Below are positions 37,675 to 48,151 of a DNA stretch of 64,000 nucleotides, piece after piece. This stretch comes from Niastella sp. (GTDB taxonomy: Bacteria > Bacteroidota > Bacteroidia > Chitinophagales > Chitinophagaceae), in the NCBI GenBank assembly GCA_017744515.1, contig JAGIBF010000046.1, forward strand, positions 1 through 64,000, given 5' to 3'. The position numbers and the translations under genes were made by a program. A model generated the notes under the pieces. That model had not been told where the DNA came from. It was given only the letters and a program-made list of their open reading frames with translations, and made no database searches. Each line of letters opens with the position of its first letter. Position 1 is the stretch's first letter.

Positions 37675-39024
37675 ATGCGCAAGATTGTTCATGCCATTAT
37701 AGTATTGGCTATAGCCACATCCTGTAACCGTGCCAGTGATTATGAAAAGGTCATTCACGATCCCACTCTCTACAGCCATCTCACCGGGCAGCTGACAGAG
37801 GTGATGACCTTCAACATCTTTACGCCGCCGGTAGCCAGCCGGGTATATGCTTACTCACACCTCGCCGCCTACGAAGTAATGGCGAAAGGCGATAGCAATT
37901 ATATATCACTGGCTGGTCAGCTGAAAGGTTTTGACGAAATCCCTGCACCGGCAGCCGGCGCACAGATCGACTATCCCTATGCATCTATGATCGCTTTCAT
38001 GGAAGTAGGTAAAACACTCACTTTTTCCAATGCCACGATGGACAGCATTGTCAACTCCCTTCAACTGCTGGCAGAAGATCATGGCATGTCCGATTCGATG
38101 CAAGCACATTCCAAAGCATATGGCCTTAGCGTAGCCAAAGCCATATTGGCCTGGAGCAAAAAAGACAATTACGCACAAACCCGTTCTGCGGCTAAATACA
38201 CGGTACCCGAAGAAGAAGGCAAATGGATACCTACGCCACCTGCTTATATACAGGCTGTGGAGCCGCACTGGCGTACGATCCGGACCATTGCGATGGACAG
38301 TGCCAACCAGTTTGCCCCACCGCCACCCCCGCTATTTAAAAAAGATTCTACCAGTGAATTTTATCACTGGGCAAAACAGGTATGTGATACCGTAAACAAC
38401 CTTACCGATGAACAAAAAGCCATTGCAAGCTTTTGGGATTGCAATGGATTCAAAGTAAATGTTGTTGGCCATGCCATGTTTGCCACCAAGGCCATGACGC
38501 CCGGTGGCCATTGGATGGGCATCGTAGGCATCATCTGCAAAGACAAAAAAGTTGATTTCTCTAAAACCATACATACCTACGCCAATGTATCCTTCGCATT
38601 GATGGATGCATTCATTTCCTGCTGGGATGCTAAATACACCTGGAACCTGATACGGCCCGAATCAGCCATCAACCAATACATCGATCCCAACTGGAAACCT
38701 TTCCTGCAAACACCACCCTTTCCTGAATATACCAGTGGCCACTCCGAAATATCCAGCGCTGTTGCTACTGTGCTGGAACACCTATACGGCACAGAAGTAG
38801 CTTTCCGGGATTCTACCGAACGAGGCTGGGGCTGGCCCGATCGTAATTTTCAATCCGTACGCCAGGCCGCCGACGAAGCAGGCATCAGCCGGTTTTATGG
38901 AGGCATCCATTACAGACAATCCATAGTCGTTGCCAAAGACCAGGGCATTCGCCTCGGCAATCACGTAATGACCAAACTGCAAACTACCAGGCAGCAAACA
39001 AAACTGGCTGCCACTAACCAATAA
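37675..39024 (+). CDS. Vanadium-dependent haloperoxidase / PAP2-superfamily lipoprotein 1
   Basis: LIRPESAINQYI, FPEYTSGHSEISSAVATVLEHLYG, FYGGIHYRQS; lipobox ATSCNR. Confidence 0.82.
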   Translation: MRKIVHAIIVLAIATSCNRASDYEKVIHDPTLYSHLTGQLTEVMTFNIFTPPVASRVYAYSHLAAYEVMAKGDSNYISLAGQLKGFDEIPAPAAGAQIDYPYASMIAFMEVGKTLTFSNATMDSIVNSLQLLAEDHGMSDSMQAHSKAYGLSVAKAILAWSKKDNYAQTRSAAKYTVPEEEGKWIPTPPAYIQAVEPHWRTIRTIAMDSANQFAPPPPPLFKKDSTSEFYHWAKQVCDTVNNLTDEQKAIASFWDCNGFKVNVVGHAMFATKAMTPGGHWMGIVGIICKDKKVDFSKTIHTYANVSFALMDAFISCWDAKYTWNLIRPESAINQYIDPNWKPFLQTPPFPEYTSGHSEISSAVATVLEHLYGTEVAFRDSTERGWGWPDRNFQSVRQAADEAGISRFYGGIHYRQSIVVAKDQGIRLGNHVMTKLQTTRQQTKLAATNQ

Positions 39025-39043
39025 CTAAACCAATACTGCCAAA

Positions 39044-39994
39044 ATGAGAAAACGTCTTTTCATCGCCGCAAGCTGTCTGGCACTACTGCATGCCACTGCC
39101 AGTGCCCAAACTGATATTGACGGCATCATGATGACGAAAAACAATTTCTGCTCCGGGGTAATGTACAGTCACAGCAGCTGGACCAACTACTGGGAAGGAA
39201 AATTAAAACGCAACAATGAAAACCTTGGCCGCGTATCTACCCGGATGATAGGGGTAATGGGCAACTATGGCATTACCGACAAGCTGAACGTCCTGTTTAG
39301 CGCCCCTTATGTATCCACCAAAGCATCCGCTGGCACGCTGCATGGAATGAAAGGCGTGCAGGACCTGAGCCTCTTTGTAAAGTGGATGCCCATCGAAGTG
39401 AAAGTAGGCAAGGGCGACTTCTCAGCCTACGCTATCGGCGGTTATTCATTTCCCTTAACGAATTACGCCGCAGATTTCCTGCCCTTGTCCATTGGCCTGC
39501 GCAGTCGCAATATTTCCTTGCGCGCCATGGCCGATTATCAACTGGGCCGCGTATTTGTAACCGGCTCCGGCACCTGGGTGCAGCGCAGCAACATCACCAT
39601 CGACCGCACTTCCTACTACACCACCGAAATGCACATCACCAATAAAGTCGACATGCCCGATGCCGCATCATTCAACGTGCGGGCTGGCTACCGGTATGGC
39701 GGCATCATCGCCGAAGCAGTGCTGGACAATTGGACTACGCTGGGCGGTTTTGATATAACACGCAACAACATGCCCTTTCCCAGCAATGAAATGAACGCCA
39801 CCCGGCTCGGCGCCAATTTCAAATATGAAATGAATAAAGCCATACCCGGCTTGTCACTCATTGGCGGCGGCAACTACGCCATCGCCGGCAGGAACATGGG
39901 ACAAGCCACTACCGTATATGGCGGCATTTTCTATATCGTCAACTTCAAGGGTAAAAAATCATCTGTTCAACCATCATCCTCCAAAACAAACTGA
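39044..39994 (+). CDS. Outer-membrane transporter-like beta-barrel protein
   Basis: Signal peptide; alternating hydrophobic pattern; MTKNNFCSGVMYSHSSWTNYWEG. Confidence 0.6.
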   Translation: MRKRLFIAASCLALLHATASAQTDIDGIMMTKNNFCSGVMYSHSSWTNYWEGKLKRNNENLGRVSTRMIGVMGNYGITDKLNVLFSAPYVSTKASAGTLHGMKGVQDLSLFVKWMPIEVKVGKGDFSAYAIGGYSFPLTNYAADFLPLSIGLRSRNISLRAMADYQLGRVFVTGSGTWVQRSNITIDRTSYYTTEMHITNKVDMPDAASFNVRAGYRYGGIIAEAVLDNWTTLGGFDITRNNMPFPSNEMNATRLGANFKYEMNKAIPGLSLIGGGNYAIAGRNMGQATTVYGGIFYIVNFKGKKSSVQPSSSKTN

Positions 39995-39995
39995 C

Positions 39996-41549
39996 ATGAA
40001 AAAGCTATTGATCATCTCCGCTGTTGTAGTAGCTGCAGTTATCGCCCTGCCCATTGCCTGTTCCAAGGATGTAAAAGGCAGAACAGATGACCTGGCGCCA
40101 TTACAACCAGCCAAAACAGATATCGACGGCGGCACCTGGAAACCGGTGTTGCTGACATCCCCAACCGAGTTTGCAGTACCAGCTCCCGCAGCCACCAATA
40201 CACCAGACTATATCGCACAGATCAATGAGATCAAGACCTGGCAGGCCGACCTGACAGCACAGGAAAAAGCCATTGTGAAATACTGGAGCGCAGGCGCGAT
40301 ATTACGCTGGAATGAGATCCTGCGTGAACTGGTGGCCAAACACAACCTGCCGCCCTACCAGAATCCGGACAACACTTATCCGATACCCAATGCCAATAAT
40401 CCATTGGCCTATCCACAATTTCCTTTTGCCAATCCGCCATACGCATCCCGCGCCTATGCATATGTGAGCGCCGCACAATACGATGCACTGGTAGCCGCCT
40501 GGCATTATAAAAAATTGTACAACCGCGCGGCGCCTTATAAAGCCGATGCTACATTACAGGTATTGGTTCCACAAACCGACCTGCCATCCTATCCATCAGA
40601 AGATGCGGTAGTAGCAGGCGCAGCGGCGGAAATGATGAAACTGTTGTTTCCCGGTGACCAGGATTTTATACAACAAAAAGTAGAAGAACATAAGCGCGCC
40701 CGCATCATTGCAGGCGCCAATGTACGCAGTGATATAGAAGCAGGCGAAGCACTCGGCAAAGCCGTAGCACAGAAATTTGTGACACGCGCCCGGGGCGACA
40801 GGGCCGGCGCTGCGGTAGGCACTCCTGCACAATGGGCACAGCTGGAAACAGATTGCAAAGCCCGTGGTGAAGACCCCTGGTCCAGCCTCGAATCACCCAA
40901 ACGCCCCCCGATGCTGCCCATTTTCGGAAAAGTGAGAGCCTTCCTCTTCGATTCACTTACAGCCATCTCTTTGCGCCCTGGTCCACCACCATTAACTGCC
41001 AGCCCCAAGATGAAACAGGAAACCAATGAGATCTATGAATATGTAAACAATCCTACCCGCGAACGTTTGCGCATCGTGCATTTCTGGGCCGACGGGGTAG
41101 GCACCTACACACCACCCGGCCACTGGGATGCCATCGCTGCAGAAGATTTCATCACCAAAAACTACAGCGAAATACGTTGGGCCCGCAATATGGCCTTGCT
41201 GAACATGGCGTTGATGGATGCCGCTATCGTATGCTGGGATACCAAGTACTTCTATTTTAATCCACGTCCCACGCAAATGGACCCACGTATTAAAACACTT
41301 ACTGGTATTCCCAACTTCCCGGCCTACATATCCGGCCACTCCACTTTCAGCGGAGCAGCCGCGGCTGTTTTGTCGCACATCATTCCGGAGAAAGCAACCG
41401 TTTACAATGCCATGGCAAGCGAAGCATCACTCTCCCGCATGTATGGCGGTATACATTTCCGGGCCGATTGTGAAATAGGATTACAGGTAGGGAAAAACGT
41501 AGGTAATTATGCAGTAGAACGCGCCAAAACAGACGGTGCAGGCAATTAA
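39996..41549 (+). CDS. Vanadium-dependent haloperoxidase / PAP2-superfamily protein 2
   Basis: FNPRPTQMDPRIKT, FPAYISGHSTFSGAAAAVLSH, RMYGGIHFRADCEIGL; start set at MKKLLIISAVVV with lipobox PIACSK. Confidence 0.82.
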   Translation: MKKLLIISAVVVAAVIALPIACSKDVKGRTDDLAPLQPAKTDIDGGTWKPVLLTSPTEFAVPAPAATNTPDYIAQINEIKTWQADLTAQEKAIVKYWSAGAILRWNEILRELVAKHNLPPYQNPDNTYPIPNANNPLAYPQFPFANPPYASRAYAYVSAAQYDALVAAWHYKKLYNRAAPYKADATLQVLVPQTDLPSYPSEDAVVAGAAAEMMKLLFPGDQDFIQQKVEEHKRARIIAGANVRSDIEAGEALGKAVAQKFVTRARGDRAGAAVGTPAQWAQLETDCKARGEDPWSSLESPKRPPMLPIFGKVRAFLFDSLTAISLRPGPPPLTASPKMKQETNEIYEYVNNPTRERLRIVHFWADGVGTYTPPGHWDAIAAEDFITKNYSEIRWARNMALLNMALMDAAIVCWDTKYFYFNPRPTQMDPRIKTLTGIPNFPAYISGHSTFSGAAAAVLSHIIPEKATVYNAMASEASLSRMYGGIHFRADCEIGLQVGKNVGNYAVERAKTDGAGN

Positions 41550-41566
41550 TCTTTTAAAGATTCACC

Positions 41567-43795
41567 TTGAAACGTTCCATTAACCATAGCGCCATTAAGC
41601 ACCTGCTGGCAACAGCAGGCTGCTTATTTGGTCTTACCCTATCCGCCCAGCAAACACAACCCAACTCGCTGAAAGCAAAAATGCTGGATAGTATTACCAT
41701 CATCGCCAACCTGAAGCAGGTGGTGATGCAATCCATGTCCTCCATCAGGGGCACTTACATGTATGCCGCTAAGAAAACAGAAGTAGTGCAATTGGATAAA
41801 CTGGATGCTAATCGTACCGACAACAACCCACGGCAGATATTTGCCAAAGTACCCGGTGTATTTGTATATGAGAACGACGGCACCGGCAACCAGGTCAACA
41901 TCGCCACCCGTGGCTTGACAGCACACCGCTCCTGGGAAATGAATGTGCGGCACAATGATATCATGACCAACTCCGATCTGTATGGTTATCCCGCCAGCCA
42001 TTTCAATGCCCCCACAGAATCTATCGAACGCATCGAGATCGTACGCGGCAGCGGCGCCCTGCAATACGGCGCTCAGTTTGGCGGCATGATCAACTACATC
42101 ACCAAAGAAGCAGACAGCAGCAAAAAGATTTCCTTCGAAACACAGAATGCTGCCGGCTCTTATGGACTGCTCAGCACCTATAATGCAGTAGGCGGCAAAA
42201 CCGGCAAGCTGCAGTATTACGCCTACATCAACTACCGCAAGTCAGATGGATACCGGGAGAACAGCGAATACCGTTACCTCGCTACCCATGCCCATCTTTC
42301 TTACCAGCTCAGCAAACAATTAAAGCTCCGTGCAGAATACAACTACATGGATTACCGCAACCATGTGAATGGCGGCCTCACAGATGCACAGTTCTATGAA
42401 AACCCGCGGCAATCGACCCGCAAACGCAATTTCTACAGCCCTGCCATTCATGTGCCCTCTGTTCAACTGGATTATGCGATCGGTAAAAACACCAGCCTTA
42501 ATTTTGCCAGTTCTGCCATCCTTGGTTCCCGCAACAGTGTACAGTTCATTGCATTGAGCACAGTAAAAGACACTTTCAATACCACACTGGGATCTTACAA
42601 CCCACGCCAGGTAGACATTGACAAATACAACAGCTACTCCAATGAGGTCAGGCTGCGCCATCATTATAGCTTCCTGGGCAAGCCCGGTACGCTGGTAACT
42701 GGCGTACGATACATCAACAATGATCTGCACCGCATGCAATTGGGTAAAGGCACTACAGGTAGTGATTATGACCTCACCCTCACCGATCAGGAATGGGGCC
42801 GCAACCTGCACCTTAAAACGCAGAATGTATCTGTATTTGCAGAAAACCTGCTGCAACTCTCTTCTAAACTTTTGCTGACTGCTGGTATCCGCTATGAGAA
42901 TGGAGAAACGAAAATGAGCGGCACCATCAAAAATTATACAGCAGGAGAAATACCACTCAACATCCCACACCGCTTCGCTTTACTGGGTGCGGGACTCCAA
43001 TACAACCTGCAGGAAAACATTTCCCTGTTTGCCAACTGGGCACAGGCATACCGCCCGGTGATCTTTGCAGACATTATCCCTACTACCAACCTCAATAAGA
43101 TCGATCACAATATAGAAGATGCCAAAGGCAGCAATGCAGAACTGGGCATCCGCGGCAGGGTAAATCAATACCTGCACTTCGATATCACGGTCTTCAACAT
43201 GATCTATCGCAACCGTACCGGCAGTATTGCACTGGTAGAGAATAACCAGACCTACCTATACAGAACAAATGTTGGTGATGCAAGTACACAAGGCGCAGAA
43301 GTATACCTGGAGTTCCAGCCACTACAATGGCTCACGCATTACCGGTCACCCTTCCTGCTCTCCGTATTTACATCTACCGCCTATATCCATGCCACTTATT
43401 CAAAAGGCCGCATAGGAGTGAATGGCTCCAATATCGACGTGAAAGGCAACTGGATTGAAACCACCCCACGGTGGATCAGCCGCAACGGCGTGCAAATGGC
43501 CTGGAAAGGATTGTCCTCTACAATTCAGTACAGCATTACCGGCAAATCATACGCCGATGCACTGAACACGGCAACACCCAATGCGAGCGGTACGATCGGG
43601 CTGGTACCTGGCTATCAATTGGTAGACTGGAACTTTACCTTTCGCTTTGCAAAACATTACAATGTAAAACTGGCAATGAACAACCTGTTCAACAAACAAT
43701 ATTTCACGGAGCGTCCGCCATTCTTCCCCGGCCCCGGAGGTTTATACCCTTCCGATGGCAGGTCGGTGATCTTCTCCATCGGCGCAACGCTTTAA
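41567..43795 (+). CDS. TonB-dependent receptor (FecA-like)
   Basis: Plug NPRQIFAKVPGVFVYENDGTGNQVNIATRGL, ERIEIVRGSGALQYG, C-terminal NNLFNKQYFTERPPFFPGPGGLYPSDGR. Confidence 0.9.
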   Translation: MKRSINHSAIKHLLATAGCLFGLTLSAQQTQPNSLKAKMLDSITIIANLKQVVMQSMSSIRGTYMYAAKKTEVVQLDKLDANRTDNNPRQIFAKVPGVFVYENDGTGNQVNIATRGLTAHRSWEMNVRHNDIMTNSDLYGYPASHFNAPTESIERIEIVRGSGALQYGAQFGGMINYITKEADSSKKISFETQNAAGSYGLLSTYNAVGGKTGKLQYYAYINYRKSDGYRENSEYRYLATHAHLSYQLSKQLKLRAEYNYMDYRNHVNGGLTDAQFYENPRQSTRKRNFYSPAIHVPSVQLDYAIGKNTSLNFASSAILGSRNSVQFIALSTVKDTFNTTLGSYNPRQVDIDKYNSYSNEVRLRHHYSFLGKPGTLVTGVRYINNDLHRMQLGKGTTGSDYDLTLTDQEWGRNLHLKTQNVSVFAENLLQLSSKLLLTAGIRYENGETKMSGTIKNYTAGEIPLNIPHRFALLGAGLQYNLQENISLFANWAQAYRPVIFADIIPTTNLNKIDHNIEDAKGSNAELGIRGRVNQYLHFDITVFNMIYRNRTGSIALVENNQTYLYRTNVGDASTQGAEVYLEFQPLQWLTHYRSPFLLSVFTSTAYIHATYSKGRIGVNGSNIDVKGNWIETTPRWISRNGVQMAWKGLSSTIQYSITGKSYADALNTATPNASGTIGLVPGYQLVDWNFTFRFAKHYNVKLAMNNLFNKQYFTERPPFFPGPGGLYPSDGRSVIFSIGATL

Positions 43796-43831
43796 AAGAT
43801 AGTTATTTCTTTAGTCTATTAGTTAGTTATA

Positions 43832-43871
43832 AATGGCGCCACCCCCGTTTCCACGGGGGTGCATTTTTATG
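43832..43871 (+). terminator. Intrinsic terminator
   Basis: GCACCCCCGTggaaACGGGGGTG-type stem (caccCCCGTttccACGGGggtg) then catttttat. Confidence 0.75.
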
Positions 43872-43917
43872 TGGCAGATATAATGCTTAATTTAGAAGAA
43901 TCCAAACCGGTCGGCGT

Positions 43918-45522
43918 ATGAAAAAAACGATATGGCTTTTTTCGTTGATAGGGTATGTCCTTACGGCAGCAGCCCAATTGCCCGCAACTCCCGATAAGAT
44001 ATATGGCGAGCTGTTTCACCAGGTGCAGATGAGCAAAATATTCCCGGATGGAAAAACATTTGTGGACTGCACACCCAGGCGCGCCCCCAAAGACATAATG
44101 TACGATTATGGCCTGCGCAAAGGGCCACAATTCGACCTGAAGAAATTCGTAGAAGAGAACTTCGACCTGCCCCATACACCCCAGATCAATTACATAACCC
44201 GCGAGAAAGATGTAGTAGCCCACATCAAAAATCTGTGGGGAGTATTACGCCGCGAACCGGATATCACACCTAACTCATCCACTACGGGCGTCACCATAAA
44301 AGAAGGCACCTCTTTATTGCCGCTGCCCTATCCCTATATCGTACCAGGCGGCCGCTTCCGCGAAATATACTATTGGGATTCTTATTTCACCATGCTGGGA
44401 CTAAAAGAGAGTGGCGAAACAGCCATGATCGAAAACATGGTGAAGAATTTTGCTTACCTCATCGACACCTATGGCCATATTCCCAATGGCAACAGGACCT
44501 ATTACCTCAGCCGCTCACAACCACCCTTCTTTGCATTGATGGTAGAGCTGTTGGCAGAGATAAAAGGAGATTCCATTTATGCCAACTTCCTCCCCGCATT
44601 GGAAAAAGAACATCGCTACTGGATGGAAGGAGCAGATAAGCTGGCGCCGGGACAGTTTACTAAACGCGTGGTAAAGCTGCGCGATGGCACGGTGATGAAC
44701 CGCTACTGGGACGACAATGCAGCACCCCGTCAGGAAAGCTACCGCGAAGACATAGAGACAGCCGAAAAGTCAAAACGCAATAAAGCAGAGATGTACGTAC
44801 ACCTGCGTGCAGGCGCAGAAAGCGGTATCGATTTCAGCAGCCGTTGGTTTGCCGATGGAAAAAAGATTACCTCCATTCAAACAACTCATTACATTCCTGT
44901 TGACCTGAATGCCCTGCTATACAAACTGGAAATGGTGATCGTAAAAGGCAATATGGTAAAACACCAGGATAGCATAGCCGCCCTGTTTCGCAAGAAAGCA
45001 GAGAAACGCGTATTGGCCATCGACAAATATTGCTGGAGCAAGACCCTCAATTTTTATACAGATTACAACTACCGCACCCGTAAGCAATCAGACATTGTAT
45101 CACCGGCAGGCATGTACCCCTTCTGTTTCTTTTTAGGTAAGCCAGATTATATGAGCCTGCTGGCGCGCAGGGTAGGAGAAGTGGTGCGTGAAAAACTCCT
45201 GAAAGATGGCGGCATACAAACTACGGCCAATGCCACCGGCGAACAATGGGATGCACCCAACGGATGGGCCCCATTGAATTGGATGGTGATCTGGGGCCTC
45301 GACCGCTGCGGCCAGCGTGAACTGGCACGCGACATTGCCGACCGCTGGATGAAGCTCAACATAGAAGTATTTCAACGCACCGGCAAGCTGATGGAAAAAT
45401 ACAATGTGGCAGATACCAAACTGGAAGCCGGTGGAGGTGAGTATGCCGGACAGGACGGTTTTGGCTGGACCAACGGGGTACTGCTGAAACTCATTGGCAA
45501 ATATGGCATGCCGAAACAGTAA
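43918..45522 (+). CDS. treA: Alpha,alpha-trehalase (GH37)
   Basis: GGRFREIYYWDSYFTMLGL, PNGNRTYYLSRSQPPFF, EQWDAPNGWAPLNW. Confidence 0.93.
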   Translation: MKKTIWLFSLIGYVLTAAAQLPATPDKIYGELFHQVQMSKIFPDGKTFVDCTPRRAPKDIMYDYGLRKGPQFDLKKFVEENFDLPHTPQINYITREKDVVAHIKNLWGVLRREPDITPNSSTTGVTIKEGTSLLPLPYPYIVPGGRFREIYYWDSYFTMLGLKESGETAMIENMVKNFAYLIDTYGHIPNGNRTYYLSRSQPPFFALMVELLAEIKGDSIYANFLPALEKEHRYWMEGADKLAPGQFTKRVVKLRDGTVMNRYWDDNAAPRQESYREDIETAEKSKRNKAEMYVHLRAGAESGIDFSSRWFADGKKITSIQTTHYIPVDLNALLYKLEMVIVKGNMVKHQDSIAALFRKKAEKRVLAIDKYCWSKTLNFYTDYNYRTRKQSDIVSPAGMYPFCFFLGKPDYMSLLARRVGEVVREKLLKDGGIQTTANATGEQWDAPNGWAPLNWMVIWGLDRCGQRELARDIADRWMKLNIEVFQRTGKLMEKYNVADTKLEAGGGEYAGQDGFGWTNGVLLKLIGKYGMPKQ

Positions 45523-45593
45523 TTGTCACCGTTCAACCGAAACAGCTTGCATCATCCTTCTTTAAACAGTAGGTTGCCATTTAAAACGGCAAC

Positions 45594-46124
45594 ATGAAGC
45601 AACTTTTGGTGATCATTGGCATTTTGCTCACCGGCACTACAACGATAGCGCAGGACTCCGCTAAATTCCCCGCCAGCTTTATCGGCCATTGGCAGGGCAC
45701 CCTCAACTGGTACACAGAAGGAACTGACGAGCCCAAACTCATCAATATGGAATTGCACATACAGCCTTCCAAAGACACTTCAGGCCAATACACCTGGCAC
45801 ATCATCTACGGCAAAGCCACCGAAGACAACCGGCCCTACCTGCTCAAAGCGATCGATAGCGCCAAAGGACATTGGATCATCGATGAAGTAAACGGCATTC
45901 TACTCAATCAATACTGGAAAGGAGGAAAATTTGCCGGCGCCTTCACCGTAGGCGGCACCACCATCATCAATAGTTACTGGCTGGAAAAAGGGCAACTCCA
46001 CCTGGAGTTCTTTTCCCATCCAGCAAAACCCCTCGCCACCACTGGTCTGGGCACAGAAGATTCACCCAAAGTAGACAGCTACCATATCCGCTCGTACCAG
46101 AAGGCAGTCCTCAACAAAAAATAA
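45594..46124 (+). CDS. Hypothetical secreted protein
   Basis: Signal peptide then SFIGHWQGTLNWYTEGTDEPKLINMELHI. Confidence 0.55.
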   Translation: MKQLLVIIGILLTGTTTIAQDSAKFPASFIGHWQGTLNWYTEGTDEPKLINMELHIQPSKDTSGQYTWHIIYGKATEDNRPYLLKAIDSAKGHWIIDEVNGILLNQYWKGGKFAGAFTVGGTTIINSYWLEKGQLHLEFFSHPAKPLATTGLGTEDSPKVDSYHIRSYQKAVLNKK

Positions 46125-46161
46125 TAGCAACAATTGAGATACCTTCGCACAAATTTTTACC

Positions 46162-46983
46162 ATGACCCGTTGGATAGCCGGAGCCCTGTTGCCCCTCCTC
46201 TTTGTTGCCTGTTCGCCCAATAATGTAACTGTAGACAATGACCTGAAGAAGTATTTCGACCAGCATAAAGTAGATGGCACATTCGGACTATTCGATAACG
46301 GTCAGGGGCACTTTAGCGTTTACAACCTGTCCCGCTTTACAGATAGCGCGTATTCCCCTGCCTCTACCTTCAAGATCGTCAACTCCCTCATCGGACTGGA
46401 AACAGGCGCCGTACTCGACAGCAGCACAGTCATCACCTGGGACAGCGTTAACCGCGGCCGCACCGAGTGCAATAGAAGCATGAGCATGCAGGAAGCTTTC
46501 CGCCTCAGCTGCCCACCATGGTACCAGCAAATGGCCCGCCGCATAGGCAAACCTGCCATGCAGAAATGGCTCGACACCCTTGGATATGCACAACGCTATG
46601 GCAAGTTTACCATCGGCGACAACATCGATACCTTCTGGCTCGACAATTCAGCCAAAGTAACAGCCGACGAAGAACTGGGCATCGTGAAGAAACTCTACTT
46701 CGATCAGCTGCCCTTTCAAAAACGCTCCCAGCGCATCGTACGCGATATGATGCAGTGGGAAAAGAATGATAAATATTCCCTGTACTACAAAACCGGCTGG
46801 GGTTTCACAGAGAAAAACCACGCATTGGGTTGGATCGTAGGCTGGATTGAAGAAAATAACCACCCTTACTTCTTCGTATTACAATTGGAATCAGCCGACC
46901 ACAATTACGACATGAAACCCGCACGCATTGCAATATTGAAAGATATATTGAAGCAATACGGATTCATGGAAGGGAAGAGATAA
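46162..46983 (+). CDS. Class D beta-lactamase-like / PBP transpeptidase-fold protein
   Basis: STFKIVNSLIGLETG, FRLSCPPWYQQMARRIG, DNIDTFWLDN, YKTGWGF. Confidence 0.82.
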   Translation: MTRWIAGALLPLLFVACSPNNVTVDNDLKKYFDQHKVDGTFGLFDNGQGHFSVYNLSRFTDSAYSPASTFKIVNSLIGLETGAVLDSSTVITWDSVNRGRTECNRSMSMQEAFRLSCPPWYQQMARRIGKPAMQKWLDTLGYAQRYGKFTIGDNIDTFWLDNSAKVTADEELGIVKKLYFDQLPFQKRSQRIVRDMMQWEKNDKYSLYYKTGWGFTEKNHALGWIVGWIEENNHPYFFVLQLESADHNYDMKPARIAILKDILKQYGFMEGKR

Positions 46984-47149
46984 TTTGAAAATGTGCTGAT
47001 GTGAAGATTTGATAGTGGCCGATGTCTTAAATTGTTGATAAATAGCACATTTGCATTACCTCAAATGGGGAAATAGTATTATTTTACCAGTCTGGTTTGA
47101 TTATTGATCTGACTCAAAGGTCTCATTCTCAAATCAGCACATCATCAAA

Positions 47150-48151
47150 TTGGATTTGCGTTTTCAATACATAGAATACCTCATTGGGCTGGCGGCCATT
47201 CCGCTGGTCGTTTTTTTGTTTTGGTGGACGCTCCGCTGGAAAAAGAAGACCATCAAAAAAATTGGCGATGAAAAGCTGGTACGCCAGCTGATCAGCAACT
47301 ATTCACCCTTCCATTTCCAGCTCAAATTCCTGCTCCTGGCCGTAGGCCTGGCAGCCATCATTGTGGCCGCCGCCAATCTGCAAAAGCCGGGCGAAATGGA
47401 ACAGGTACAACGCAAAGGAGTGGATGTGGTAATTGCCATGGATGTGAGCAAGAGCATGCTGGCAGATGACATCAAACCCAACCGCCTCGAAAGAGCCCGC
47501 CAGATGGTGTACAAACTGATGGACCAGTTGCCCGATGACCGCATTGCCCTCGTATTGTTTGCCGGCAGAGCCTACATGCAAATGCCACTCACTACCGACC
47601 ACAGCGCCGCCCGCATGTTTGTACAGCAGGCCGGTCCGGATGTAGTGCCTGCACAAGGCACGGTGATCACCGACGCACTGCGCATGAGCAATACCGCCTT
47701 CAACAGCAAAGAAAGAAAGTTCAAATCCATTATACTTATTACCGATGGTGAAGACCATGATCCCAATGCTGTGCAATTGGCCCAACAACTGGCCGAGGAT
47801 GGCGTCATGATCAACGCGGTGGGCATAGGCTCTCCCGATGGAGCGCCCATCATGGACCCGGTGACCAATGACTATAAAAAAGACCAGGCCGGAAATACCG
47901 TAATTTCAAAGCTGAACGAACAGGAGCTGCAACAGCTGGCCGCAGCTACCAAAGGCGTATATATAAGGCTGGCTGACACAGAAGCCGCCGTTACCGCCAT
48001 GAAAAAGCAACTGGGCACCATCGAACAAACGTCTATGGAAGACAGCGCCTTCAAGAACTTTAAGAATTACTTCCCCTGGTTCCTTGGTCTGGCTATCTTT
48101 CTTTTAGTGTTGGAATTCTTTTTTCCTGAACGCAACTGGAAAACCAAATGA
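47150..48151 (+). CDS. BatA/BatB-like vWA membrane protein (TTG start)
   Basis: VVIAMDVSKSMLADDIKPNRLERA, ILITDGEDHD, N- and C-terminal TM segments. Confidence 0.85.
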   Translation: MDLRFQYIEYLIGLAAIPLVVFLFWWTLRWKKKTIKKIGDEKLVRQLISNYSPFHFQLKFLLLAVGLAAIIVAAANLQKPGEMEQVQRKGVDVVIAMDVSKSMLADDIKPNRLERARQMVYKLMDQLPDDRIALVLFAGRAYMQMPLTTDHSAARMFVQQAGPDVVPAQGTVITDALRMSNTAFNSKERKFKSIILITDGEDHDPNAVQLAQQLAEDGVMINAVGIGSPDGAPIMDPVTNDYKKDQAGNTVISKLNEQELQQLAAATKGVYIRLADTEAAVTAMKKQLGTIEQTSMEDSAFKNFKNYFPWFLGLAIFLLVLEFFFPERNWKTK

